DNA of 64,000 bases, taken from Varroa destructor. Lineage: Eukaryota; Arthropoda; Arachnida; Mesostigmata; Varroidae. Where the stretch lies: NCBI RefSeq assembly GCF_002443255.2, contig NW_019211454.1:66022179-66086178 (forward strand), read 5' to 3'. This document shows positions 36,930 through 48,059 of the stretch, in pieces (within the stretch, counting starts at the first letter, position 1; each line of letters starts with the position of its first letter). The translations under genes and the position numbers were made by a program. The notes below the pieces were generated by a model. It ran no database searches. It was not told the origin of the DNA and saw nothing but the letters and a program-made list of their open reading frames with translations.

Positions 36930-37330
36930 ATGGAACTTGGATAGTGAAATTTATCGCTATCGATATACGCGCCCAAATGCTTGCATCATCTGACAGAGAA
37001 TGACTGTCAACCTGAAGCTCCATCCTATCCCTTGTTAAATTCGTCGCAGATATATCAATATATATTTATATATAACCGAATTTCCTGCGTATCCTAAGGA
37101 AGAGGGTGTCGAAATGAGATTGATCACCCAGCAACAAGTAACTAGAAGGATCATGGTGCGTTAAAGCGGTCGGTTCAGGCGGGCGTTGAAATCATCAGCA
37201 ATGATCACGGGAGAGGCCGAATGAAAGGACAACTGTTTGAGCCCATTGACAAGTTTCTCCGCCGACTGATTCTGAGTCAATCGGCCGAATACATGCTGCT
37301 CTGAGACTCAATCTCTGGCCATGTAAGACA
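36930..37330 (-). pseudogene. endonuclease domain of the LINE, broken
   Basis: The segment reads VFGRLTQNQSAEKLVNGLKQ, then PVIIADDFNAR, then after a frame change and an intruding (TA)n tract (about 37048-37075) IDISATNLTRD and DSHSLSDDASIWARI. In exonuclease-endonuclease-phosphatase folds of LINEs the G/A-D-F-N and S-D-H motifs supply metal-binding and catalytic residues. Here the last His is replaced by Asp. A stop follows the DFNAR box. The N-terminal part of the domain, expected above 37330, is not recognisable to me. Confidence 0.8.
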
Positions 37331-39425
37331 ATGGCGTTATTTTACACTAGGCTTAGCCCGACGTCGCACGTCACTAATTTTTAACGTCTCCCCAATGTCC
37401 GGCCTAGCTGCAAGCTGTGTGGTCGTCCTCGCAAGTTGTTGTGGTAATTCAAAATGGCGTGTACCGAAACCAGTCTTCGAGTCGTGATTCCTGCAAGAGC
37501 CTGCGGCCTCTTCCGCTAAATGGCGGAATTTGTTGGCTGTAGTCCAGTTGTATGGATTGGTGCCACTGCTTTTTTTATCGGCGGTTCTTTAACAGTATCG
37601 TCGCTTGGCGGTGATTTGGCCTTTTGAATTCAACCCAGTTCTAGTCGTACAGTTGGGCTGGGTTGGCTGTTGAAGTCCTGTTGTGCTGTTGTCATTGACA
37701 ACTAGATAGTACTTGCTCCATACGGCAGATTACGAAATGCATCCGACCTAATAAATGGAACATATCGAATGTTATGTATTCCTTTTTAGATGGTTTGTAA
37801 GTTAAACTTAGATAGATTATTCGTTGCTTGGTTAGTTTACGATGCACGAAAAATATACACTTAGAAGTAATATGATATAAGTTTAGTAATATAAAAGATG
37901 AGATACGGGAATTCATATCGTGTATCGTTGTTATTTTAGTGGAAATAAAGATTTGAGTAGTCCCATATGGAAAATGTTATAGTGAATTTACCCAGATAAA
38001 GTGGAGATTCATACTTTTTATGGTCTCAAATGTTCTATGCTTACTTTCTGCAAAAACATTATAGGACACAACATGGTCATCGGTTTAAACTAATTGCTCG
38101 CACGAACTCCCATTATGAAGCTATAGCATAATCTTTATAACTTGCAGCGTAACATCGGTACGACATTGGAGGATAGATCAAGTAAAGAGTCTCAGATTTT
38201 TCATCTGGAAGCATATATTTTGTACAGCATAAGCCTAAGTGGATGTGTTGAGCACAGATGGAACTTGCAGCTCATTCGCAATATAATAGGAGCAAAAGTG
38301 GGCTTCAAATTGTGTAAGATGAAAATCTTCGGCTAGAAAAATGTTGAAAGAAACATGTTAACTCTTGAAAAGCTGTAAGCCCCTTTTTGCTTAAATGTAA
38401 GGTCGCTTTTTGTCTAACTATAAATTTGCTTTTTCCTAATTGTACACTTACGTTTTACTAGGCCATAAGCCTTCTCTTACCCTTCGCCCTCTTTAGTCCG
38501 TATAAAAGACTTTTTTTTCTATAATAACCATTTGTGCCGAGAACAAACTTTCTCTACGCTTTTTCACTGCAACTCTCTCAGCAACTCTTCGTTTCGCAAT
38601 CTGTGTCCGAAATGACAATAGTCGGAAACCATGGAACGCGCCTCCTTAAACTGACTGTTCTGTATGATGACTTTATCAGCTAAGCAAAAAGACAAATCTG
38701 CGTAAAGTTTACAGGTATAATAATTTGGTTTGTTTTAAGGCACAAACTTATTTTCTTTACCCATTATTCTTGAATTTTCCTAGCAAGTCCTAAAAAAGGT
38801 ACAGACAACCTTAGTTTCATCTGGCACTGTAGCGGCCAGCAGTGGCTAACGTCAGCGAGCAGTGTGGGCCTGCAAAGTAGCAAGATATAGTAGGACGGTA
38901 AGCCTAACTATATAGTAGATAACTAATGGTGCAACGAACCTATCTTGTCCGATCAGAGATGGAAAATGGAGAACTTTCTTTTAGGCGCAGTGCACGAAGA
39001 ACACTTTTCAGCTTGTCACCATTTGATTGGCCATACAAGTTTTCTGTTCTGGGCGACAACCAAATCGGGAGAAAATGGCTGCTATACATTTTAGAATTCT
39101 AGCGACCAGATACCATTTTCCAAACCATCCTCGTCGCCCAGAATGGATGACAACGCTTATTTATTTCTGCCAAATAGCAGCCACAGTAGCAACGCTGTAT
39201 AAACGCGTGCCATGATTCTTTTCTTGAGAAGCCCCACTTGTGTAATAGATACGCCATTGTGAGGTGCTCATCACATGTTTTAGATATGTATATATCCTGG
39301 TCGGGCGGAGGCAAAATTGCTTGTTCTCTGAAAGAACGAAGATGGCTGCCACAAACTGTCAATGGGTACCAAAATGACAGACTTCAAGCTTTAGGTCTAC
39401 CAGATCGTTAGATAGTAAAGAACAT
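37331..39425. other. non-coding stretch, possible 5' part of the LINE at its start
   Basis: 37331-37690 has similar composition to the LINE and may contain the decayed first ORF, but I can align nothing to it. Beyond that, DNA is AT-rich with short ORFs (up to 87 codons) and no motifs. Confidence 0.5.
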
Positions 39426-39452
39426 GTATATATACATATATATATATATATT

Positions 39453-39509
<57 letters not shown>
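39426..39509. repeat. long interrupted (TA)n microsatellite
   Basis: About 84 bases of TA repeats with a few interruptions (TTTA, TACA). It is the longest simple repeat in the window. A smaller TA tract follows at 39726-39778. Confidence 0.95.
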
Positions 39510-39511
<2 letters not shown>

Positions 39512-39725
39512 TGCGGTTCTCTACGGGAAATTAGCCTTTGTATATATATCATGCTAGTCCAGCTTTTTCCGTGAAACTCGAAACATTTATTCAACTTTTC
39601 CTTGCAGGAAGTATGGATGTGTCCTATTTTTGACAGAAACATAGTGTCTGGTGCATCCAGCAGCGATTTCCGTTAGCGTATTAATTAGAGCACCGAATTA
39701 GTACAAATTAGCGGAAATTCATTGC

Positions 39726-39778
39726 TATATATATACATATATATATATAGTAATGAAATTATTGTACATATATATATG
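39726..39778. repeat. paired (TA)n tracts
   Basis: Two TA tracts (39726-39749 and about 39765-39777) flank taatgaaattattgt. Because TA repeats are self-complementary, the pair forms an extended potential hairpin. Confidence 0.8.
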
Positions 39779-40559
39779 CGACGTAGTGCAAATGATGATG
39801 CCAGAGACAAGAAGAAACGCAAACACGAGATAGAAATTTGCTATGGACTATGAGAAGAAAGAGCACAGTGCCTCTATACAGAGACCAAATTTTATGGCTC
39901 TAAACTGTTATTAGACTTACAAGAGGAAGGCGCGGGGTTAAGATGCTGGACGATTTAGATTAGTCTTTTACTAACTTATTTCTCGAAATAGTGAGCCGTC
40001 AATATAACAGTTATAAAAAGGCATGTTTAGACGGAAATCGTCACACTTCAACTACCGACTCGTATGAGCAACGCAATTTATCCAGGGAAAAGAATGCCTC
40101 GTGCTGGCTACGTATCGGTAAAGCACGAAGTAAATAGTGAGCAATAGATGCTTATTTTAATGACTAAGAGGGCCGAATGAATGCCCCTGTCCAGCATTTG
40201 TGAGCAAACGTCTAAGACCATGAAAGTGATTCGAGTCGTAAGGCTAGATTCCTCAAGTGCAATAAATAAGCAACGGAATTAAGTCAACTCTACGCTTACT
40301 ACGAAAATGATGGCAATAGCCGCAAACAATTTCTGACAGGCACTTACGCCGATGGGTTGTTTACAGAGTTGTACACTGAACACTTGTAAGGTTACGTATT
40401 CACATAATTTATTCACTCAAGGACTGTGGTATCCGAGTCATCAAAGACCACTCTACTGTCTGCTACGAAATTGAGTCACTCCGAAACTGGCCCTAGATTC
40501 CTCTTAACAAACTTATGCCCGGCGAATCTTGCCTTATTTCTTGTGAGCTGAAACTGACT
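39779..40559. other. non-coding stretch
   Basis: Nothing supported on either strand. Confidence 0.6.
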
Positions 40560-41260
40560 GCTTTTCGGTGTCTCAGTGTACCTAGTTAGAATACAACGCG
40601 CATCGAGAAGTGGGCAAAGCTGCTGCACAATTCACTGCTGCTCCTGCTGCGACCGAACTGAAAGAGTTCTCTTCTCCCTCAGGATGGAGCGTGTAAGGTC
40701 TTCTCCCGCGTGCCCGTGCTCTAGTATTCACAAAACCAATGCTAAAAGCAAAGTTTACCGACTAACCACACGGGTCCACAGGGGGGGGGGGCAGGAGCAA
40801 CAGCAGCAGCGTCAACTAATGCTCCTCTTACTTCTGCGGTTCTACGTTCGCCCGAAGTGGTCGCGTCCTACAAAGGTTTGCACATCTGGTTGCGCAAATC
40901 TTCCGTGCGCGCTCAACGCGCGGCACGAACATGGCGTAAAAGGGGTTTCGGCGTTGGGGGAGGAGAACAGGGGGAATACAGAGATTTACCCTGTGCTGGC
41001 TTGCCGCTGTTAGGAGTACGAGAGTTTGGGAGTTGAGAACGTAAAGCGGCCTAAGGGAGCTCACTGACGCACCCTGAGTGGCGACGCGAACGTCGCGACA
41101 GAAGCCTGCCAACAGTTTCTATCGTACTGCTACTGCTGAAAAAGCTGTCGCTGCTACGCAAGCCGAGATCGCAGTTTATGCGCATAAAGCCACACATGCG
41201 CGGCGCGCAAATTCGCACTGACTAAATCTGTCTCGCTCTGTCCACGGCCATAACCATACG
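40560..41260. other. GC-rich island with overlapping ORFs
   Basis: It contains a 145-codon + ORF (40576-41013) and a 94-codon - ORF (40828-41112), a G11 run (40781-40791) and a short CAG tract (about 40796-40812) encoding QEQQQQRQ in the + frame. The + ORF is Cys/Arg-rich and has no recognised domain. The G11 run would be a slippage hot spot inside it. This may be a CpG-type regulatory island rather than an exon. Confidence 0.3.
40781..40791. repeat. poly-G run (G11)
   Basis: Second G11 run of the window; see 6533-6543. Confidence 0.9.
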
Positions 41261-44200
41261 AGGACTAGCTTACAGACAAGTATAAGAACGACCGCAATTT
41301 ACGATCATTGCAGTTTCAGTCGAATTGAAGTTGAAATAGAAGCTCAGAGAGGAGCTCCGTAGCTTTGCAATTTGATTATGCTTGATCTGGTCAGAAACTT
41401 TGTTCTAGACCACCCATTCCTTGCAGCGTTGTTATTTAATAAGTTCTCTGTAATAACCAAGACGAGTACTTATAGTTATCTTGGTTGTTTTATATTTTCA
41501 TGTCATAAAATAGGATTTTCTATTGGCATGGGCAACAAGTCGCAAATAACAAGAATTTGGATATTTCCCGAGGGCAACTGAAGTAAACGACGGGCTAAGG
41601 CGCTCACCCGGCTTGGGACGCATCCAACGATAGCCGAGAAACTTCCCGGCTAGGATTACATGTAAGCTTGTTGACGTACCGTAATAGTTTCTTATTACGA
41701 TCATAATAAGGATTCAGGAATCCAATGATATCGTTTCAAGGTCATAATCTAAGGAAACCACGAAAAACCTTAAAATGACAGGTGCAGAGACTTGCGCGTG
41801 TATGCGTTATATATCAACTGGTGCTTTTCTAATGAGCTCACTACAGCTATGCTGTTGGCATCGAAGAAGCAATATGCTGTTATAACGATGCGTGCGCGTA
41901 TTTTTTTTTAAAGCGCTGATTAGGATAAAAGGAAGAATGAACCATAAAAAAGGACTGGCCCACTCAAATTCAGGCTCAGGCACACTTCAAAAAGTAGTAA
42001 TAATTACTATCTAGCTAACGAAAAGATCCGGGACGACACCAAAGCTTAGGGACTTCTGAATGTCGAATAAGCTATGAAAATGTTTATAGGCATTAAAAAA
42101 CAATATATTCGTCTCACCGGAACACTACAAGTAATCTTCGCGATTCCTACTTTCCATGTTTGGAGGCCCAGAGAGAGCAAGAGAGCGAGAATGGCAAGCA
42201 GATCGCTTACGACAGCTTCAGCGATACCCCATTCAAATATTTGGTCGGATCGAATCGCCTACGGCGATCTTACACAGCTGTGACCTCTCGAAAGCCCATG
42301 GGTGCAGCTATAATGCTAAAAGCGAAATTGTTTGGGACTTCTTTACGTTTTAAAGACAAACTTCTGTCTATAGCGTTCTTTGTGTTTTGATCCTGCCACG
42401 CGGGAGCCGACAGCTACAACGAGAGTGAAGCCGGTCGCCGTTTCGAAAAGCCCCGAATCGAACTTCAGAAGGGCTTATACCCGTCTGATTGAAGTTCTGT
42501 TATCAATAGAAAGTTACTATGTGGATGTTAATTTTACAGGAATTAGGAGGTCGTTTTTAACAGCTATACTCAGCGGTCACTTAAAAATAGGTTCACACTA
42601 ACGAGCAAGTTATCTGTGTTCTTTTAATAGTGTACGATATAGTGGCCCGTGGCCTAAAGCACATTTGCAGCACAAATCTTTAAATGAAAATCTTCTGTGT
42701 TTATATTTATGTGCATAAGAAACAACAATAACAGCAAGAACATTTTCTGAGGTAAGTCTTTTTATCTTACCTGCTAAGAGCCAAAGTATACCAAGGAATC
42801 GACCTTTTCAGTGTTTCGCTTTTACATTACATCTATTAGAATAAGTAGAGGCGTATGAATCTATGTGATTTCATCTGTATATGACGATCGAACACGCTCG
42901 TATTGAATTCGCTCACAATGTTTCACCGTTAAACCTCGACCTATACTCTTGTCGTATCTAAATACTCTGTAGGAGAATTTATTGAAATTTTCTTGTTACA
43001 AATGGAACCTCGTGTTGCTTATTATTAGAAAACGTTTTGCAGTACCCTTTGCAAAAAAAAAAAAACTGTATAATTACCATTCAACAGTAGTAAGAGTTAC
43101 TTATGTCAAAAATAATTTACTCCCATTCGAAGAGCTATTATGCCTGTCTACAAGTCGTAAGTCTATGTTCAGAGAAAATTAACTTTCTGCTAAAACCCAA
43201 TAGGTTTCTAGATCAATCAGACGTTTGCTTAATCAAACTGTGAACACATTTACGTTATAAATTTGAGCCCACTTTGTTCTTAAACGTAAAACCCATTATT
43301 GTTTTACTCCGCAACACAAAAAGACGATGGAATATTTAACGTGCAGTGTTAGAGTTAAGTGCGATTATTGGTAACGGAGCTTATAATATTTCGATTTCCC
43401 GACAACATCTATTTCCGGTCTTGCCACAAGGCTACGTGCCTTTGTTTATGGTCACGGGTCCATGCTTTTCTTTTGACTCTTTCCATTGCGAAAACTGTAG
43501 ACGATTATTGTTCTAAGTTCCGGACAAATCGTAAATTCGCAATTTCCGGTTTTGTACAGTCGACTAACTTTGCTGAAATCGGTGGATTTGGAAAACATCC
43601 ACGGTAATAGAGTTAACTATGGCCCGATTTTACTTTATGAGTTCGAGGCCTGAATTGTTGGATAAGGCCGAGCCTATTGTCCAACTTCTCAAAAGTCCAA
43701 ATACAGAGAAATCAAAAATTTCATTTATAAGGTAACACATTTTAACATATTAAACATCAATAATACATTTTTATCTCAACTATTACTTTAAATATGATGT
43801 TGCTTACTATGCGAACACGATATAGATGCCACCTAACCAACCTGAATAAACGGGGTAACTGCATTCGCACTGAATTTATATACGCATTTGAGACCTTTAC
43901 AACGAAAAAATTCAAATAACCTTCTCTTCTACCTTTAAAAATCAAAATAAAAGTTTTATTTTTGCGACCGGTGCTAATGTTAAGCGTCCTTCAAATAGTT
44001 GCTCCCCAGAACAAGGCCTACTGCCAATTTTCAACTTATGCCTTAAAGTTCGTAGACGAATTATCAGGGACACATTTAAGGTAGCTAACGGAGAAATACG
44101 CCAAATCACGATAGCTGCTTATAACTTACAATGTGAGTGCCACACAGTATCCCGCTGCGTTACAAAGGAGATTGTATATAGTTATAACAGTCACAATGGA

Positions 44201-44880
44201 CGAAGTCCATTGTTTTCTACGTAGAGCATTCAGTGTCCAACCCTATTCGTAGCGGGCGCATTCGGTTGTTATAGCGACCGCCTATTTATATTCGTTATTA
44301 TGAAAGGCCAGTTGCTGGCAGTGTTGGCGCTCTATTATATTCTGTATCAGTTCGCACTAGGATTATCAGAGAATCGTTAAAATAGATTCTGTGCCCTGGA
44401 CTTGTTTGAATTTTAATCAGCCTCGGAAAACATCAGAGGCTAGTGAAAGCATACTAATCTAGATTGTTTTATTTGCTTTGTTTCCTTTGCTCAGACACGT
44501 AATCAGAACCAAAGGAAAAAAAGACGCTACCGCTCGTGGTTTTGGTCGCTCACATAAACATCCGTCAGTACTCTATGATCCTATCTAAATGACTGTCGAA
44601 TTTCAAATCATTGTAGCGGAATACTAGCTTGCCTATTAGCTTCCGTGTTCCGCTCGGCTGTTGTGTGAGCCTTTCGTAGACCCTCTTAAGCCTCAAGCAT
44701 TAAGATTCAAGGGGGCTAGTAGCAGAAGCCGCAGCGGTCTTAGATGATGGTGGACGGACAGAGCAAGTTCAGGGAAGAGCTTTTATCTCACTTAGCGACT
44801 TAGTTTGGCTGTTCCTCCGCGTCACCCCAAGAGCAGAACGGCCCCAATCGAAAGAGACATCGTCCCGTTTTAGTTTACAG
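41261..44880. other. mostly non-coding stretch
   Basis: Three overlapping + ORFs at 42074-42601 read plausibly (one contains ERAREREWQADRLRQLQR, a coiled-coil-like run), but frames conflict and no motif decides. A 9-bp hairpin (acaatggac / gtccattgt, 44193-44213) lies near the end. The block ends in the acceptor-like tract before 44881. Confidence 0.45.
44193..44213. repeat. 9-bp perfect hairpin, 3-nt loop
   Basis: Arms 44193-44201 and 44205-44213 are exact reverse complements with loop gaa. It may be chance. Confidence 0.55.
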
Positions 44881-45061
44881 CTGAAGTGACCGACTTTAGC
44901 GAAGCGGCCGTGTTACTGCAATGCAAAGTGAATGGGGCGAGCCGGCTTTTTGCCAACCAGATCGAGGGTGTGACCGTAGGTACAGAACAGCCTTTAGTTA
45001 CGACCGCGGCCGCCTTCTGCCTTAACCGAAAAATTGCAAGCAAAGTCGGTGGCGGTCGAAG
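44881..45061 (+). CDS. candidate internal exon, product unknown
   Basis: A strong acceptor (ccgttttagtttacag, AG at 44879-44880) precedes 181 nt without stop, ending at a fair donor (gaag|gtgaca at 45062). Codons are GC-rich in third position, unlike the flanks. Read after two bases of a split codon it gives EVTDFSEAAVLLQCKVNGAS, then RLFANQIEGVTVGTEQPL and TTAAAFCLNRK. The wording VNG..RLF..., followed by G-V-T-V, loosely recalls a retroviral-type aspartic protease lacking its D-T/S-G, but this is too weak to call. A second coding-like frame starts at 45034 in the next register, so a broken gene is an alternative to splicing. Confidence 0.4.
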
Positions 45062-45234
45062 GTGACATAGAGAAACACCCAGTGCCCAAGAAACGAGAAC
45101 CAAGTTACTATGACGAGCGACAGCTCGATCTTTACTCGCTGTCGTCGTTTGCGGGAGGCTATTCCTTTCTCAGACCTCACTTTCCTTCTACGAGGATAAA
45201 CGTCCAGTATCCCTTTGGTGTATTTTACGCGTGA
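45034..45234 (+). CDS. coding-like continuation in a shifted frame, product unknown
   Basis: From about 45040 the +1 frame is open to a TGA at 45234. It reads DIEKHPVPKKREPSYYDERQ, then LDLYSLSSFAGGYSFLRPHF and INVQYPFGVFYA. Composition and residue mix look like real protein and match the preceding segment, which is in a different frame. A single-base indel near the A-rich bases at 45027-45045 would join them. So would an intron elsewhere. If a frameshift, the whole 44881-45234 unit is a pseudogene. No family is recognised. Confidence 0.3.
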   Translation: MQAKSVAVEGDIEKHPVPKKREPSYYDERQLDLYSLSSFAGGYSFLRPHFPSTRINVQYPFGVFYA

Positions 45235-45393
45235 ATATGCTTATGGTAAGGGCGACGGTGGCCGTTTTAAGAATAAAAATGCATGTGACAAAGGATAATA
45301 TTTTCTGGACCTAATCCTAAACCTCTTTGTCGTTCGTTAACTGTTTGTGTGCATCCACTTAACAGCTGCGATGCTTCCGGGCTTCGGTCCCAG

Positions 45394-46063
45394 TTAACCT
45401 AAAAAAGAGCAGAGTCATGAGGAGACGACGGATGATAGGGAACTGTGGGGTTAGAAACAACCCGAAAGGGACGAAAGGACGAAGTGGGGTGATGACCAAT
45501 TGTGCAGGAAAAAGCGTGAGTGGCAAAGTAAAAACTACACAGCAGATGAAAATGAATGGGGAACGGCCGCGTCCGTCACCACCAACAAGAACAGCGACAG
45601 TCTATGTCAGCTTGGTGGGCGCTTATTTTCACGCACGAATTGGACATGTCCTGAGGCATGCATGTGCATGCTTTCTTTTCCTTTCTCTAGCCTCGTAAAT
45701 GCTTGTGCTAGTCTTCGTCAAAGTGGGCCAATATGTGAGGTGAAGTGTGTTTATTCGTCCTACATGTGGTCCTACATGTACGCAAGCAGCGAGCAGCCGT
45801 CCGATGTGGATGATCGTCGCGTAACTATTGCAGTATTTGTTGCGATAGAGAAAGAGGTTACAATATTTGATTTTTCGTTTAATTTTTCATTTCTTACTAC
45901 TATTAGAAATTCCACATCTCACAGAAAATACAACAGGTGCATTGTGGCACCGGTACTGAACGCGTCCCCGCACTGCGTATACAATGATCACGAACATTTC
46001 AAGAAGAGCTCCTGGCTGACCGGTTTTATGGAAATGTGGATATTTACACTAAAATTTAGCTAA
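45394..46063 (+). CDS. 187-codon ORF and overlapping 93-codon ORF, product unknown
   Basis: The longest ORF of the window runs from 45500 to 46063. It contains several Cys/Trp-rich stretches (TNWTCPEACMCMLSFPFSS, CEVKCVYSSYMWSYMYASSE). A different frame (45417-45698) begins with ATG shortly after an acceptor-like site (cttcggtcccag, AG at 45392-45393) and encodes a basic segment (MRRRRMIGNCGVRNNPKGTK). The two overlap for 200 bases, so at most one is real there. The first 300 bases are GC-rich, the rest AT-rich, yet the long frame stays open across the change, which is mildly in its favour. No domain is recognised. Confidence 0.25.
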
Positions 46064-46470
46064 AATAGCAAAAAGAACTAAAGAAAATCCTATTTTGTTC
46101 TTCTACAGCTTGACACGGCATTCGCAGAGAGGATGAACTACGAGGAAATCTGTTTTTTGCATTTGTTGTTTGCATCTGTACTCGTACTCTCGCACGTAGA
46201 GGACGATCTTAGGTGCCTGCGGTTCACTTAAAAGCCCATATTTTTTTTTAGCATAGAGCTATTGTCGAGCCTAATAAATAGTCACTAACGAGCTTTAAAT
46301 GACGCTTTTTCTTTGAATCTTATTTCATTAATTCTCTATTTGTTGATTGGCACGACTTATAGGCGGTCCGGCACCCGTATTTTAACTGTGACGACGTCGC
46401 CACTATTGTTCGAAGCTTTTTGTCTCCCGTTGTGGTTATGCAGCAGATATGCTCACTTGCCAATTAAGCA

Positions 46471-46620
46471 TTAGGCCATCAACAGTCTTGGCCATAGGCC
46501 GACGTCATGAAGGAATGCAACAATGCTTGCGGCGGCTGTAATGGCCTCGTTCAACATGTTAGACTTGGGGACCATGTAGGTATAATTCAAATAGCCTTCT
46601 CTATTTGTTACCATGACAAC
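46471..46620 (-). CDS. candidate 3' terminal exon, product unknown
   Basis: On the minus strand a clean acceptor (acatctcctttcag, AG at 46622-46621) precedes exactly 50 codons ending in TAA. The peptide reads VVMVTNREGYLNYTYMVPKS, then NMLNEAITAAASIVAFLHDV and GLWPRLLMA. It has a balanced, protein-like composition with an amphipathic helix and a hydrophobic C-terminus. An ATG at codon 3 could also start a short 48-residue ORF. No upstream exon in matching phase was found within the next 150 bases. The family is unknown. Confidence 0.35.
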   Translation of the reverse strand, partial: VVMVTNREGYLNYTYMVPKSNMLNEAITAAASIVAFLHDVGLWPRLLMA

Positions 46621-46680
46621 CTGAAAGGAGATGTAAAATTTCATTCTAGCAAAGCATAACACGACGACTAATTATTCAAA

Positions 46681-48059
46681 TAAATATATAATTGATTGTT
46701 TCCACGAATGGCATTAGCTTTGGCACCGGCAGGGCTTACCATTAATCATCCAGAAGCAAAGACCAACTCAAACTAGACTCTACAATCTTAATATACCGTT
46801 CGTCTTGCCCTAGTAAAGTCTAGCAGTATTTAACTAAAATTATGTCCGACATTTAAACTAGAAGAAATAAGCATACAATTGAAAAAGGATCCCGGCTGAA
46901 TCCAAGGTTATTTTTTCTTCTATTGTAAATTGGCGGCCGCGAAATATGGAGCGTGTTTCATTTATCGAACTAAAATTGATGTCTCTATACTTATTGTAAG
47001 GAAAAACAGGCAGATTCGATACATTGGTCGTCAAGTATAGTCTTTACAAGCTTGATTGCAGGTTCCAATACTGTGAGAATCTAGAAGATCTGAAAGGTGC
47101 GAAAGAAAAATATATGAAAAAAGCGTGAAAAGACTAACATTTTGCTTTAATTTGCACGACTCAGTTAACAGTAGACAGCCTCCGGTCCCAGATAACCTCT
47201 GACTTTTGTATTAAGTTGCGGTATTATCAAAGATTAATTTCTGGCGAACACTTCCAGTATAAGCCCTATTGTGGGTTTTTCGCTCTATCGCACGGATGGC
47301 TTTCTTGAACTATTCAGAAAAGACGCGTAGACTGGCAACGATGTAGAACCTTTGATTTGGGGTACCTAGAGAGGTTCATCACTTCAGGGGAGGTTCATCA
47401 AGCGGGAAGGCATTATATCGAGGCTGACCTTCGCTCATTTCCCGAATACCAATCTCACACATTTGAGATTTTGTGCTATTATTTTCTATTACAACGAATA
47501 ACTAAGAAATGGATAATCGTTAAAATAATCAAATACCTAAAAGGTGTCCCAAATATTTTTTGTATGTATGTATGTAGATGTGTATGTGTGTGTGTGTAGG
47601 ATAACTGGCTTCAGGGTTGGGGTTCTTCGAGGCTCAACGAGTACGTTTAAGTGAAACCAGTACTACTAGATAAAAGCTCATTCTAAGAAGGATGTGTATA
47701 AGGCTGTAGGCATGAGGCGAAACAGTACCGTGTATTGTTTTTGCAATTTGAGCAAAGCTTATTAATTGTACGGTTTGTTCGCGTTAAGAAAACTTTCATC
47801 TAAAAGAAACTTCTAGGGTTACGTCAAACGGACGGCGTGCTACATCGCTTGCAGCTGTAGAAGTAGCCGAAGCAGATCGATGCAGAAGCACGATATAATA
47901 CAGTAGAGAAAAAAATCCATGATAGATCAGAATGATGCGCGCTCTAGACTTGATCGACGATGTCTAAAATCCGACGACGATATTGTTTTGATGAACTCGT
48001 CAGTAAACAAATGTTATCTGAATATACTATGATTTTCATACCAGTCGGGCAGATGGGAC
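46681..48059. other. non-coding stretch
   Basis: No supported gene. The last few hundred bases (from about 47820) may hold the unrecognisable 5' part of the transposase fossil that follows. A TG/TGTA microsatellite lies at 47562-47598. Confidence 0.55.
47562..47598. repeat. (TGTA)n/(TG)n microsatellite
   Basis: Tandem TGTA grading into TG units, read directly. Confidence 0.9.

Larger units (their letters stand above)
35150..37330 (-). mobile_element. decayed non-LTR retrotransposon (LINE)
   Basis: On the minus strand the order is apurinic-type endonuclease, linker, reverse transcriptase, post-RT region, the normal order of a LINE ORF2. Endonuclease: PVIIADDFNAR (37182-37215) matches the family motif usually written GDFNA, and about 190 bases on comes LSDD (near 36990), matching SDH. 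RT: TGLDRI (near 36280), then YADD replaced by GAVD in GAVDLLIYRSN (35648-35680). Post-RT: VNRF...AAHVTERY, then AAARSLF and NLKQLNRIK. Stops, frame changes and a (TA)n insertion break the reading frame, so it is inactive. Ends, ORF1 and target-site duplications are not resolved. The wording resembles arthropod Jockey/I-group elements; the clade is inference. Confidence 0.88.

Noticed and set aside
42156..42601. Gypsy-like gag (coiled ERAREREWQADRLRQ) followed by more ORF.
   Set aside because: Three frames compete, and no capsid, zinc knuckle or pol motif is seen.
44881..45061. Retroviral-type aspartic protease.
   Set aside because: The D-T/S-G active-site motif is absent, and no zinc knuckle or RT is found nearby.
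43757..46662. Shared REGYLN in two minus ORFs (43757-43945 and 46471-46662) as evidence of duplicated exons.
   Set aside because: The match is about 19 bases with one mismatch. Flanks differ and such a match is expected by chance.
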